From NCBI GenBank assembly GCA_001797315.1, contig MGPC01000011.1, forward strand, positions 1 to 64,000: a stretch of DNA of 64,000 nucleotides, read 5' to 3'. Below, in pieces: positions 41,688 through 50,091 of this stretch. The stretch comes from Curvibacter sp. GWA2_64_110 (GTDB taxonomy: Bacteria; Pseudomonadota; Gammaproteobacteria; Burkholderiales; Burkholderiaceae_C). The notes below the pieces were generated by a model. The model saw nothing but the letters and a program-made list of their open reading frames with translations. It did not search any database and was not told the origin of the DNA. Positions within the stretch are counted from its first letter, which is position 1; each line of letters starts with the position of its first letter. Position numbers and translations under genes: made by a program.

Positions 41688-42854
41688 ATGAATGCCCCTG
41701 CACTTTACGATCTGTCGCCTGCCATCCGGCTGATGCTGATGGGCCTGACGCTGGCTCTCGGCCCCTTGGCCTGGGTCTGGCTGCGCAACCGCCAGGCTTC
41801 GACCGCGCGGCGGCTGCAGGCGCTCACCGTGCTGACCTTGTTCCTGACCTTCGACCTGGTGTTGTTCGGCTCCTTCACGCGCCTGACCGATTCCGGCCTC
41901 GGCTGCCCGGACTGGCCCGGCTGCTACGGCAACGCCAGTCCGGTGGGGGCGCAGGCCGAAATCGCGGCCGCGCAGCAAGCCATGCCCACCGGCCCGGTGA
42001 CCCATGGCAAGGCCTGGGTCGAGATGGTCCATCGCTACCTGGCCACGAGCGTGGGCGTGCTGATCCTGGTGCTGGCGGCGGTGAGCTGGTTCGAGCGCAC
42101 ACGCCAGGACGGGCCGGCTGCAGAACGGGACGGTATGAGCCCCTGGTGGTCCACGTTGACCTTGCTCTGGGTCTGTGTCCAGGGTGCCTTCGGTGCGCTG
42201 ACGGTCACCATGAAGCTGTTTCCCGCCATCGTCACCCTGCACCTGCTCGGCGGTCTGCTGCTGCTGGCCCTGCTGTGCGTGCAGGCAGTGCGTTATGCGC
42301 AGCTGCATGACGCAACAATGACCGTCACCGTGCGTCCGTCGCTGCGCCGGCTGCTGATGCTGGGCCTGGGCCTGCTGTGGCTGCAGATTGCACTGGGCGG
42401 CTGGGTCAGCACCAACTATGCCGTGCTGGCCTGTGCCGAGTTCCCGACCTGCCAGGCCAGCTGGTGGCCGGCGATGAACTTTGCCCAGGGTTTCGAGCTC
42501 TGGCGCGCACTGGGCCTGACGGGTGACGGCCAGCACATCAGCTTTGCCGCGCTCACCGCCATCCACTACGTGCACCGCCTGGTGGCCTATGTCGTACTGG
42601 CCTTGCTGGCGCTGCTGGCCTGGCGCATGCGCGTCGTCTCCGGCTGGCAGCAGGCTGCGCGCTGGCTGGCTGCTCTTCTGGTGCTGCAGTTCCTCACCGG
42701 CCTGAGCAATGTGGTGCTGGACTGGCCGCTGCTGGCGGCCGTGCTGCACACCGGCGGTGCCGCTGCGCTGGTTGTCGTCTTGACCTGGAGCCTGGCGTGC
42801 AGTCGTCCTTCCCGCCAGGCTAGCTCCCTTCCTGTTTCGAGTATTGCTGCATGA
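41688..42854 (+). CDS. ctaA: Heme A synthase (COX15/CtaA family)
   Basis: The 388-residue membrane protein converts heme O to heme A. It has about eight hydrophobic segments and the family motifs [46 protein letters not shown] and [15 protein letters not shown], with the conserved histidines. It overlaps ctaB by 4 bp (ATGA). Confidence 0.93.
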   Translation: MNAPALYDLSPAIRLMLMGLTLALGPLAWVWLRNRQASTARRLQALTVLTLFLTFDLVLFGSFTRLTDSGLGCPDWPGCYGNASPVGAQAEIAAAQQAMPTGPVTHGKAWVEMVHRYLATSVGVLILVLAAVSWFERTRQDGPAAERDGMSPWWSTLTLLWVCVQGAFGALTVTMKLFPAIVTLHLLGGLLLLALLCVQAVRYAQLHDATMTVTVRPSLRRLLMLGLGLLWLQIALGGWVSTNYAVLACAEFPTCQASWWPAMNFAQGFELWRALGLTGDGQHISFAALTAIHYVHRLVAYVVLALLALLAWRMRVVSGWQQAARWLAALLVLQFLTGLSNVVLDWPLLAAVLHTGGAAALVVVLTWSLACSRPSRQASSLPVSSIAA

Positions 42855-43747
42855 GTGCCCCGTCCGTTTCGCAACCGCCTTCCGTCTTCAGCCAGTTCTA
42901 TGCGCTGATGAAGCCGCGCGTGATCCAGCTCATCGTTTTCTGCGCCCTCATCGGCATGGTGCTGGCCGTGCCCGGCCTGCCGGGCTGGGCCGATCTGCAG
43001 CTGATGCTGATCGCCTGCGCCGGCATCTGGCTGGTGGCCGGTGCCGCAGCCGCCTTCAACTGCATTGTCGAGAAAGGCATTGACGCCAAGATGAAGCGCA
43101 CCGCCTGGCGTCCCACCGCCAAGGGCGAGCTGAGCGACGTGCAGACCCTGCTGTTCTCCGCCATCCTGTGCGCCGCCGGCTCGGCGCTGCTGTATGTCTG
43201 GGTCAACCCGCTGACCATGTGGCTGACCTTTGCCACCTTCGTCGGCTACGCGGTGGTCTACACCGTCATCCTCAAGCCGCTGACGCCGCAGAACATCGTG
43301 ATCGGCGGCGCTTCCGGCGCCATGCCGCCGGTGCTGGGCTGGGCTGCCATGACGGGCGACGTCGGCCCCGAGGCGCTGATTCTCTTTCTCATCATCTTCC
43401 TGTGGACGCCGCCGCACTTCTGGGCGCTGGCCCTGTACCGCGTCGAGGACTACCGCAAGTCCGGCCTGCCCATGCTGCCGGTGACGCACGGCAACGCGTT
43501 CACGCGCCTGCAGATCCTGCTCTACACGCTGATCCTGTTCGCCGCCTGCCTGATGCCCTTCGTCTACCGCATGAGCTCCTGGCTCTACCTGGTGGCAGCC
43601 GTCGTGCTCAGCATCGGCTTCTTCCTCTATGCCTTCAGGCTCTGGCGCCACTACTCGGACGAGCTGGCGCGCAAGACCTTCCGCTTTTCCCTCATCCACC
43701 TGAGCCTACTGTTCGCGGCGCTGCTGCTCGACCACTACCTGCTGTGA
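42851..43747 (+). CDS. ctaB: Heme O synthase (protoheme IX farnesyltransferase)
   Basis: The 298-residue UbiA-type prenyltransferase attaches the farnesyl chain to protoheme. It has the aspartate motif [15 protein letters not shown] and the second region [21 protein letters not shown]. The start overlaps ctaA (ATGA), so the two heme A enzymes are coupled. Confidence 0.95.
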   Translation: MSAPSVSQPPSVFSQFYALMKPRVIQLIVFCALIGMVLAVPGLPGWADLQLMLIACAGIWLVAGAAAAFNCIVEKGIDAKMKRTAWRPTAKGELSDVQTLLFSAILCAAGSALLYVWVNPLTMWLTFATFVGYAVVYTVILKPLTPQNIVIGGASGAMPPVLGWAAMTGDVGPEALILFLIIFLWTPPHFWALALYRVEDYRKSGLPMLPVTHGNAFTRLQILLYTLILFAACLMPFVYRMSSWLYLVAAVVLSIGFFLYAFRLWRHYSDELARKTFRFSLIHLSLLFAALLLDHYLL

Positions 43748-43753
43748 ACCATC

Positions 43754-44368
43754 ATGAGCAAACGAAATACTCTTAAATTGATAGCATCTGGCGCAGTATT
43801 GGCGGTCGTGATTGGCATTTTGAGCGCATGCTCCGACAACAAGCCGCAATTCGCTGCGATCGACGTCACCGGCGCCGACTATGCCAAGGACTTCCAGCTC
43901 ACCGACCACAACGGCCAGCCGCGCAGCCTGCAGGACTTCCGCGGCAAGGTGGTGGTCATGTTCTTCGGCTACACCCAGTGCCCGGATGTCTGCCCCACCT
44001 CCATGACCGAACTGGTCGAGGTCAAGAAGCTGCTGGGCGCCGATGGCGACAAGCTGCAAGGCATGTTTGTCAGCGTCGACCCCGAGCGCGACACGCCCGC
44101 ACTGCTCAAGGCCTACATGGCCAACTTTGACCCGACCTTCCTCGCGCTGTATGCCGGGTCACCCGAGAAACTGGCTGCGCTGGCCAAGGACTACAAGGTC
44201 TATTACAAGAAGGTCGAAGGCAAGACCCCGACCAGCTACACCATGGACCATTCGGCGGGCAGCTACATCTACGACACCGCGGGACGCTTGCGCTTGTATA
44301 CCCGCTATGGCAGCGGGGCGCCGGCGATGGCGTCCGACATCAAGCTTCTTCTGCAGCAGCAGAAGTAA
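43754..44368 (+). CDS. SCO1/SenC-type copper chaperone
   Basis: The 204-residue protein has a lipoprotein-like N-terminus (VVIGILSACSDN) and a thioredoxin fold with the copper motif GYTQCPDVCPTS near residue 75 and VDPERDTPALL. It inserts copper into the CuA site of subunit II. It is the last gene of the cox operon and starts 6 bp after ctaB. Its first codons contain a half copy of the GCTAT palindrome (ATTGATAGC). Confidence 0.9.
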   Translation: MSKRNTLKLIASGAVLAVVIGILSACSDNKPQFAAIDVTGADYAKDFQLTDHNGQPRSLQDFRGKVVVMFFGYTQCPDVCPTSMTELVEVKKLLGADGDKLQGMFVSVDPERDTPALLKAYMANFDPTFLALYAGSPEKLAALAKDYKVYYKKVEGKTPTSYTMDHSAGSYIYDTAGRLRLYTRYGSGAPAMASDIKLLLQQQK

Positions 44369-44461
44369 CGACCTGCTTTCTGCTTGGGGCGCTGACCGGG
44401 CAAGCATGTCGGGATGTGCGCCAGACAGCGGTGCTAGCCGGAGTGCAGTCCGGCACCAAGC

Positions 44462-45460
44462 CTACTCTGCCTTGATGGAACGATCCGCAATGATCTTCCC
44501 CAGCACCGCGTAATCCGCCCGCATCCGGTTCGCCAAGCCTTCCGCAGACGTGCCCGCCACCTGCCAGCCTTGCTGGAACAGCTTCTGCCGTATCTCGGGC
44601 GTGCGTGCAATCTCGCTGAACAGCTTGGACAGCCTGGCGATCACCGGCTTGGGCAGCGAAGCCGGGCCGGCCACACCGTTCCAGATCTCGAGCTGGAAGT
44701 CCTTCACCCCAGCCTCGGCCAGACTCGGGATCTCGGGCACCAGCGTGCTGCGGCCGGCGGACGTCACGCCCAGCACCCGGATCTTGCCGGCGCGTGCCTG
44801 CGCCATGGCCAGGCCCGGCGGCAGCATGGACAGCTGGATCTGGCCACCGACCATGGCGGTGACCACCTGCGGATAGCCGGGGTAGGGCACGTGCACCGGC
44901 GCCATGCCGGCGCGGGCCTTCAGCAGTTCCATACCGAGGTGGCCGACCGTGCCGACGCCGGGCGAACCATAGCTCCACGTGTTGCCGCTGGCGCGTGCCG
45001 CGGCCAGGAAGTCGGCGGTGCTGCTGCCCGGCGCATGGGCGGGTGCCGCCAGCACCAGCGGCGCGCTACCGATCAGACTGATCGGCGCCAGGTCCTTGGC
45101 CGGGTCGTAGGGTGTCTTGGGGTTGAGCAGCTTGGCAATGGTGAGGTTGCCGTTGATCATGACGCCGATGGTGTGGCCGTCCTTGGCCTTGGCCACCAGG
45201 TCAGCCGCGATGTTGCCGCCGGCACCGGGCCGGTTCTCGACGATCACCGGCTGGCCCAGCGCCTTGGACAGCGGTTCGGCCAGGGTGCGCGCCACCAGGT
45301 CCGGCGAGGTGCCGGCCGGAAAGCCGACCAGGATCTTCAGCGGCTTGCTCGGCCAGGCGGCTTCGGATGAAGCGGTTTTTTGGGCGGTAGCCCAGGTGGA
45401 TGTTGCGCTGATAACTATCAAAAGAATAGCGCGCCGTAGGGGTGTGAGTGTGTGCCGCAT
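44462..45460 (-). CDS. Bug-type extracytoplasmic solute receptor
   Basis: The 332-residue protein has a signal peptide (cleavage near ATAQ, residue 26) and the Bug signature LKILVGFPAGTSPDLVARTLAEPLS, then VENRPGAGGNIAADLVAKAK. It is an orphan receptor between the cox operon and rpoH, with no transporter next to it. The start region contains the CTATCAAAAGAATAG repeat, also found at the end of the amidohydrolase gene. Confidence 0.88.
   Translation of the reverse strand: MRHTLTPLRRAILLIVISATSTWATAQKTASSEAAWPSKPLKILVGFPAGTSPDLVARTLAEPLSKALGQPVIVENRPGAGGNIAADLVAKAKDGHTIGVMINGNLTIAKLLNPKTPYDPAKDLAPISLIGSAPLVLAAPAHAPGSSTADFLAAARASGNTWSYGSPGVGTVGHLGMELLKARAGMAPVHVPYPGYPQVVTAMVGGQIQLSMLPPGLAMAQARAGKIRVLGVTSAGRSTLVPEIPSLAEAGVKDFQLEIWNGVAGPASLPKPVIARLSKLFSEIARTPEIRQKLFQQGWQVAGTSAEGLANRMRADYAVLGKIIADRSIKAE
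45415..45429. repeat. CTATCAAAAGAATAG, variant of the GCTAT-N7-ATAGC family
   Basis: Identical over 17 bases to the copy at 16845-16861. It lies in the signal-peptide region of the Bug gene. Confidence 0.6.
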
Positions 45461-45472
45461 GGTGTGATTCCC

Positions 45473-45507
45473 AAAGAAAAAGCCCCGGACTCTCGCAAGT
45501 CAGGGGC
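45473..45507 (-). terminator. Terminator after rpoH
   Basis: On the minus strand GCCCCTGACT / AGTCCGGGGC, with one mismatch and a 6-nt loop, is followed by TTTTTC. It separates rpoH from the Bug gene downstream. Confidence 0.7.
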
Positions 45508-45529
45508 CTGGTTGGCGTTGCGATGAAGG

Positions 45530-46471
45530 TCAGGCGTATTCTGCCAGCGCGGCCTTCATCTTCTTCATGGCGGCGACCTCGATCTGGCGGATGCGCTCGG
45601 CGCTCACGCCATACTCGGCCGCCAACTCGTGCAGCGTCATGCCGCCCGAGTTGTCGTCGTTGACCTTGAGCCAACGCTCTTCCACGATGCGGCGGCTGCG
45701 CGGGTCCAGCACCTCCAGGGCGGCGGCGATGCCGTCGCTGGCCAGCACGTCGCGCTGGTGCGCCTCGATCATGGCGGTCGGTTCGTGGCTGGCATCGGCC
45801 AGGTAGGCGATCGGGCCAAAGGCCTCTTCGCCGTCATCGGCCGGTCCCGGGTCGAGCATGACGTCGCCACCCATGAGACGGGTTTCCATCTCGATGACTT
45901 CCTCGCGCTTGACGTTCAACTCGCGCGCCATCAGGTCGATCTCGTGCTCGCTCAGCGTGTCACGGTGGGTGGCGGCATCCGCGGCAGCGGCATCGGCCTT
46001 GTAACCCTGTTTCTTGGAGCGCAGGTTGAAGAACAGCTTGCGCTGGGCCTTGGTTGTGGCGACCTTGACCATGCGCCAGTTGCGCAGGATGTACTCGTGG
46101 ATTTCGGCCTTGATCCAATGCAGGGCATAACTCACCAGACGCACGCCCTGGTCGGGGTCGAAGCGCTTGACCGCTTTCATCAGGCCGATATTGCCTTCCT
46201 GGATCAGGTCGCCATGCGACAGGCCGTAGCCCAGGTACTGGCGCGAAACCGAGACCACCAGACGCAAGTGAGAGAGCACCAACTTACCGGCAGCCTCAAT
46301 ATCACTGTTGTCACGGAATTTTCGTGCGTACTCCTGCTCTTCTTCGAGCGTGAGCATGGGCATGCGGTTGGCGGCCGTGATGTAGGCATCCAGATTGCCC
46401 AGCGGGGGCACCAGCGTCCATGGGGTGGCGACTGCCAGCGTGGAAGCAGAAACTCCAGTTTGAATGGTCAT
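45530..46471 (-). CDS. rpoH: Heat-shock sigma factor RpoH (sigma-32)
   Basis: The 313-residue sigma-70-family factor has region 2 (HGDLIQEGNIGLMKAVKRFDP), the RpoH box QRKLFFNLRSKK that distinguishes sigma-32, and region 4 helix-turn-helix (MTLHELAAEYGVSAERIRQIEVAAMKK). AAGGAG lies before ATG 46471. A perfect CIRCE element overlaps its promoter, so HrcA probably controls its transcription. Confidence 0.95.
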   Translation of the reverse strand: MTIQTGVSASTLAVATPWTLVPPLGNLDAYITAANRMPMLTLEEEQEYARKFRDNSDIEAAGKLVLSHLRLVVSVSRQYLGYGLSHGDLIQEGNIGLMKAVKRFDPDQGVRLVSYALHWIKAEIHEYILRNWRMVKVATTKAQRKLFFNLRSKKQGYKADAAAADAATHRDTLSEHEIDLMARELNVKREEVIEMETRLMGGDVMLDPGPADDGEEAFGPIAYLADASHEPTAMIEAHQRDVLASDGIAAALEVLDPRSRRIVEERWLKVNDDNSGGMTLHELAAEYGVSAERIRQIEVAAMKKMKAALAEYA

Positions 46472-46498
46472 ACCAGAACTCCTTTTGTCATATCTTTA

Positions 46499-46528
46499 AT
46501 ATTAGCACTCTCTTGGTTTGAGTGCTAA
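46499..46528 (-). promoter_or_regulatory. CIRCE element (HrcA operator) over the rpoH promoter
   Basis: TTAGCACTC (46502-46510)-N9-GAGTGCTAA (46520-46528) matches the CIRCE consensus exactly. On the minus strand TTAGCA (46523-46528) and TAATAT (46499-46504), 18 bp apart, form a promoter straddling it, about 30 bp before the rpoH start. Confidence 0.88.
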
Positions 46529-46583
46529 ACCACAAATTCCATCGGGACGATGACGGACTCGTCATCCGGTGGCGAATGGAATG

Positions 46584-46607
46584 CATACTGTATTTACGAT
46601 CAGTATG
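46584..46607. promoter_or_regulatory. LexA-like SOS box
   Basis: CATACTG-N10-CAGTATG is a perfect 7-bp-arm palindrome, and TACTGT...CAGTA resembles the LexA consensus TACTGT-N8-ACAGTA with one core mismatch (TCAG). No SOS gene follows, only a 28-codon frame starting at 46605 and then cytochrome b561 at 46750. Confidence 0.45.
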
Positions 46608-46691
46608 GATTCAAAAAGTTCCCTGGTCCCAATGGCGGTGCCGGCTCATCATCCGCGCCTGAGGCGATGCCTGTCCATTCATTTTTTTTGA
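46605..46691 (+). other. Short open frame (28 codons) within the LexA-like site
   Basis: ATG 46605 falls in the right arm of the palindrome and the frame runs MDSKSSLVPMAVPAHH... to TGA 46689-46691. There is no ribosome site and no recognisable similarity. It may be a leftover of an SOS-controlled gene or chance. Confidence 0.2.
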
Positions 46692-46749
46692 ATCTAATCA
46701 ACAACTCTATTCAAAATGAGGGAATCGATGGCAACCTAGACTTGACGCC

Positions 46750-47313
46750 ATGTCATCGAGCAACACCTCTCCCGGGCGCTACAGCCGCACCGCCATCGCG
46801 CTGCACTGGCTGCTGGGCCTTGCACTCATCGGCATCTTCGCGGTTGGCCTGTACATGACCGGCCTGCCGTTTTCGCCGCAGCGCCTCAAGCTCTACAACT
46901 GGCACAAGTGGGCCGGGGTCAGCATCCTCGCCCTGTCCTTGCTGCGCCTGCTGTGGCGCCTGACCCACCGTCCGCCAGCGCTGCCGCAGGCCATCGCCGA
47001 TGCCATGCCGCGCTGGCAGCACTGGGCCCACCACGGCACCCACCATGTGCTGTACGGGCTGTTCTTTGCCGTGCCGCTGCTGGGCTGGGCTTACAGCTCG
47101 GCGGCGGGTTTTCCCGTCGTGCTGTTCGGCGTGTTGCCGCTGCCCGACTTCGTGTCGGCCGACAAGGCGCTGGCTGAGCTGATCAAGCCCTGGCACAGGC
47201 TCAGTGCCTACGCCATGGCCGCGCTGGTGGGGCTGCATGTGGCGGCCGCGCTCAAGCACCAGTGGATCGATTGCGATGGCCTGCTCGCGCGCATGTGGCC
47301 GGGCCGTCGCTGA
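46750..47313 (+). CDS. Cytochrome b561
   Basis: The 187-residue di-heme cytochrome b has four hydrophobic segments and histidines at the expected positions: IALHWLLGLALIGIFAVGLYM, LYNWHKWAGVSIL, THHVLYGLFFAVPLLGW and HRLSAYAMAALVGLHVAAALKHQWID. It moves electrons from quinol-type donors. The YceI gene follows 20 bp downstream and such pairs are common. Confidence 0.9.
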   Translation: MSSSNTSPGRYSRTAIALHWLLGLALIGIFAVGLYMTGLPFSPQRLKLYNWHKWAGVSILALSLLRLLWRLTHRPPALPQAIADAMPRWQHWAHHGTHHVLYGLFFAVPLLGWAYSSAAGFPVVLFGVLPLPDFVSADKALAELIKPWHRLSAYAMAALVGLHVAAALKHQWIDCDGLLARMWPGRR

Positions 47314-47333
47314 ATTTTTTTCAAGGAGTTTTC

Positions 47334-47909
47334 ATGAACCTGATCAAAGCCGTGTCGGGCTTGTTGCTGACATCCGCCATCCTGGGCGGATCCAGCGCCG
47401 TGCTGGCGCAGCAGAAGCTGGTGCCGGCGCAAAGCGAAATCGTCTTCGTCAGCAAGCAGATGGGCGTGCCGGTCGAAGGCCGCTTCAAGAAGTTTGATGC
47501 GCAGATCAGCTTCAACCCGGCCAAGCCCGAGACCAGCAAGATCGCCTTCACGGTGGACACCGGCAGCGCCACGCTGGGCGTGCCCGAGACCGATGCCGAA
47601 CTGCCCAAGGCCACCTGGTTCAACGTGCCCAAGTTCCCGCAGGCCACTTTTCAGTCCAGCAGCGTCAAGGGACTGGGCGCCGGCAAGTTCGAAGTGGCCG
47701 GCAAGCTCAGCATCAAGGGCCTGAGCCGCGACGTGGTGGTGCCGGTGACACTGACCCAAAGCGGCGCAGCCACTACCGCCAGCGGCAGCTTTGCACTCAA
47801 GCGCCTGGCCTTCAAGATCGGCGAGAACGAGTGGTCCGACGCCTCCATGGTGGCGGACGACGTGCAGGTCAAGTTCAAGCTCGCGCTCACCGGCGTGGGC
47901 AAGCTGTAA
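47334..47909 (+). CDS. YceI-family periplasmic lipocalin-like protein
   Basis: The 191-residue protein has a signal peptide (cleavage near VLAQ, residue 24) and the YceI barrel pattern SEIVFVSKQMGVPVEGRFKKFDAQISF and SIKGLSRDVVVPVTL. YceI proteins bind isoprenoid quinones or similar lipids. TCAAGGAG precedes ATG 47334. A second YceI gene follows 35 bp later. Confidence 0.88.
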   Translation: MNLIKAVSGLLLTSAILGGSSAVLAQQKLVPAQSEIVFVSKQMGVPVEGRFKKFDAQISFNPAKPETSKIAFTVDTGSATLGVPETDAELPKATWFNVPKFPQATFQSSSVKGLGAGKFEVAGKLSIKGLSRDVVVPVTLTQSGAATTASGSFALKRLAFKIGENEWSDASMVADDVQVKFKLALTGVGKL

Positions 47910-47944
47910 CCCTTTTTTTCAACCCTTCATTCGAGGAGTCTTTC

Positions 47945-48520
47945 ATGCGCAAATCCCTGCTCACTTTCGCTGCTGCCGCCACCCTGGTTGCCGGCGCCGC
48001 CCAGGCCCAGACGGCCACTTACGCCATCGACCCGACCCATACCTTCGCGACCTTCGAGATTGGCCACTTCGGCACCTCGACCAACCGAGGCCGCTTCGAC
48101 AAGAAGGAAGGCACGGTCCAGTTCGACCGCGCCGGCAAGAGCGGCAAGGTGGAGCTGACCATCGACATCAGTTCCATCAACACCGGTACCGCCGCCTTCG
48201 ACAAGCACCTGCAGAGCCCCGACCTGTTCGACACGGCCAAGCACCCGAGCGCCAAGTTCGTGGCCGACAAGTTCAGCTTCAACGGCGACAAGGTGAGCGA
48301 AGTGGCCGGCACCCTGACCTTGCTGGGCAAGACCCAGCCCGTGACGCTGAAGGCCAACAACTTCAACTGCTATCAGAGCCCCATGCTCAAGCGCGAAGTG
48401 TGCGGCGGCGACTTCGAAACCACCATCGACCGGACCGCCTACGGCATGAACTACGGCGTGGACTGGGGTTTCCCGAAGAACGTGCGCCTGCTGGTGCAGG
48501 TCGAAGCCGTCAAGCAGTAA
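47945..48520 (+). CDS. Second YceI-family protein
   Basis: The 191-residue protein has a signal peptide (cleavage near AQAQ, residue 22) and the family core YAIDPTHTFATFEIGHFGTS, GRFDKKEGTVQF and the C-terminal GGDFETTIDRTAYGMNYG. It shares the operon with cytochrome b561 and another YceI protein. GAGGAG precedes ATG. It is more typical of the YceI family than its neighbour. Confidence 0.9.
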   Translation: MRKSLLTFAAAATLVAGAAQAQTATYAIDPTHTFATFEIGHFGTSTNRGRFDKKEGTVQFDRAGKSGKVELTIDISSINTGTAAFDKHLQSPDLFDTAKHPSAKFVADKFSFNGDKVSEVAGTLTLLGKTQPVTLKANNFNCYQSPMLKREVCGGDFETTIDRTAYGMNYGVDWGFPKNVRLLVQVEAVKQ

Positions 48521-48541
48521 GCGGCTGCCGGCGGCATCCCG

Positions 48542-48572
48542 AAGCCGGTCTGGCAGCAGGCCGGCTTTTTTT
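48542..48572 (+). terminator. Terminator after the YceI pair
   Basis: AAGCCGG (48542-48548) / CCGGCTT with a 12-nt interior, followed by T7. Confidence 0.65.
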
Positions 48573-48601
48573 GATCTGACGCAAGCGGGGGCGGGCGGCG
48601 C

Positions 48602-48646
48602 TTGACATCCGATCGAAAGATTCATTTAATGGGAATCATTCTTATT
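48602..48646 (+). promoter_or_regulatory. Sigma-70 promoter with overlapping Fur-like box
   Basis: TTGACA (48602-48607), 17-bp spacer, TTTAAT (48625-48630). The 19-mer 48628-48646 (AATGGGAATCATTCTTATT), centred on 48637, pairs at 7 of 9 positions and resembles the Fur consensus GATAATGATAATCATTATC. It covers the end of the -10 box and the start site, a classic repression position. Confidence 0.65.
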
Positions 48647-48663
48647 CGTGCGTGCGGACAAAC

Positions 48664-49440
48664 ATGCTGGAAACACTGGTTATCGCCCTGCGCGAGGGCA
48701 TCGAGGCCTTTCTCATCGTCGCCATCACCTTGGCCTACCTGCGCAAGACCGGCCGCGCTGCGCTGGCGCCGGCGGTCTACACCGGCACCGGTCTGGCGCT
48801 GGTTCTGAGCGTGGTCGCTGCGGTGCTGCTGCGCGAGATGGTGGTCACCCCGCTGTACGAAGGCCTGCTGGCGCTGGTGGCTGCCGTGCTGGTGATCACG
48901 ATGATGGTCTACATGACCCGCGTTGCCCGGCACCTGCGCAGCGACATCGGTCACAAGATCGAATCGGCCGTGGCGCAGAGCACCGGCATCGCCTCGTTCC
49001 TGGCCATCGCCGGTTTCACGCTGCTGATGATCACGCGCGAGGGCATGGAAACCGCCTTCATGATTGCCTCGCTGATGGGGCAGACCGATACCACCGCCAT
49101 GACAGTGGGCGCCCTGCTCGGCCTGCTGCTGGCGGCGACCCTGGCCTGGGGCTGGTCGCGTTATGGGCACCGCGTCAACCTGGGCCGCTTCTTCCAGGTG
49201 ACGACGATCTTCCTTGGCCTCTTCATCGTCCAGCTGGCGATCTATGCCTTCCATGAATTCACGGAAGCCGGCGTGCTGCCGCTGGACAACGCCTACTGGC
49301 ATATCGCGACCGAGCCCTATGGTCCCGAAGGCCAGTACGGCGCCTGGCTGTCCTATGCCCTGGTGCTGATCCCGCTGGGCTGGCTGGCGCTGGCCATCTG
49401 GCGCGACCGTGCCTCCACCTCCACCTCGGTGCAAGCCTAG
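48664..49440 (+). CDS. FTR1/EfeU-type iron permease
   Basis: The 258-residue membrane protein has seven hydrophobic segments and two REGxE iron motifs: LREGIEAFL (residues 9-14 region) and TREGMETAF (about 121-126), the iron-translocation hallmark of FTR1 permeases. A Fur-like box sits over its promoter. No EfeO or EfeB partner or copper oxidase is found next to it. Confidence 0.9.
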   Translation: MLETLVIALREGIEAFLIVAITLAYLRKTGRAALAPAVYTGTGLALVLSVVAAVLLREMVVTPLYEGLLALVAAVLVITMMVYMTRVARHLRSDIGHKIESAVAQSTGIASFLAIAGFTLLMITREGMETAFMIASLMGQTDTTAMTVGALLGLLLAATLAWGWSRYGHRVNLGRFFQVTTIFLGLFIVQLAIYAFHEFTEAGVLPLDNAYWHIATEPYGPEGQYGAWLSYALVLIPLGWLALAIWRDRASTSTSVQA

Positions 49441-49500
49441 CCGGCGAGTGGCCTCATCCTGTCGGGTTGGGCGCGTTCTGCCAGGGTGCAGGCCAGCGGT

Positions 49501-49959
49501 TTACCAGCGGATGCCGATTTTTTCGAACAGCTTGCTCAGCACGAACAGTGGCCCGACCCAGAGGTACTGGATATCCTCGAAGAAAGACGGCTTCTTGCCT
49601 TCGAGCTTGTGGCCGATGAACTGGAAAATCCAGGCCACGACGAAGATGCCAACGCACAGCGCCAGACGCTGCGCGCCCATGGCATGCACTAGGGCCAGCA
49701 CCAGCGCCGAGCCGGCCAGCATGGTGATGAAGAACACCAGCGACAGCCGCACGTAATAGACCATGCTGGCGCCGATGAAGGCATAGGCGGCCAGCGGATG
49801 TGCTTCATAGATCAGGCCGACCAGACTGAGCATGATCAGCGGGATGGCAATGAAGTGGATCAGTTCGTTGGTCGGATGGCGGTGGCTCGCGCTGTAGTGG
49901 GCCAGCAGCTGGTCGACGCGGCGCTCAGCCGGGTGGGTTTCATGGGTGGCAGTGGTCAC
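49501..49959 (-). CDS. Mpo1-like (DUF962) membrane protein
   Basis: The 152-residue protein has four hydrophobic segments and the DUF962 pattern LLAHYSASHRHPTNELIHFIAIPLI near the N-terminus, with two conserved histidine positions (HRHPTN, HF). FFEDIQYLWVGPLFVLSKL lies at the C-terminus. Yeast Mpo1 is an iron-dependent 2-hydroxy fatty acid dioxygenase of this family; the bacterial role is less certain. It is divergent from egtD. Confidence 0.83.
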   Translation of the reverse strand: MTTATHETHPAERRVDQLLAHYSASHRHPTNELIHFIAIPLIMLSLVGLIYEAHPLAAYAFIGASMVYYVRLSLVFFITMLAGSALVLALVHAMGAQRLALCVGIFVVAWIFQFIGHKLEGKKPSFFEDIQYLWVGPLFVLSKLFEKIGIRW

Positions 49960-50091
49960 GGTGTCTCCTGGCGATGATTGTTATGAGGTCATTCTCGCAC
50001 CGGCGGCGCCATCGGTGCAAGCGTGCAGGCGGCGCGCCAATGCATGGCATATGGCCCAGGGCATCGGGCGGGCTGGGCTATATTGCGACGC

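Noticed and set aside
46550-46858. 102-codon frame across the LexA-like box and cytochrome b561 start
   Set aside because: No ribosome site and overlaps the real gene in another frame.
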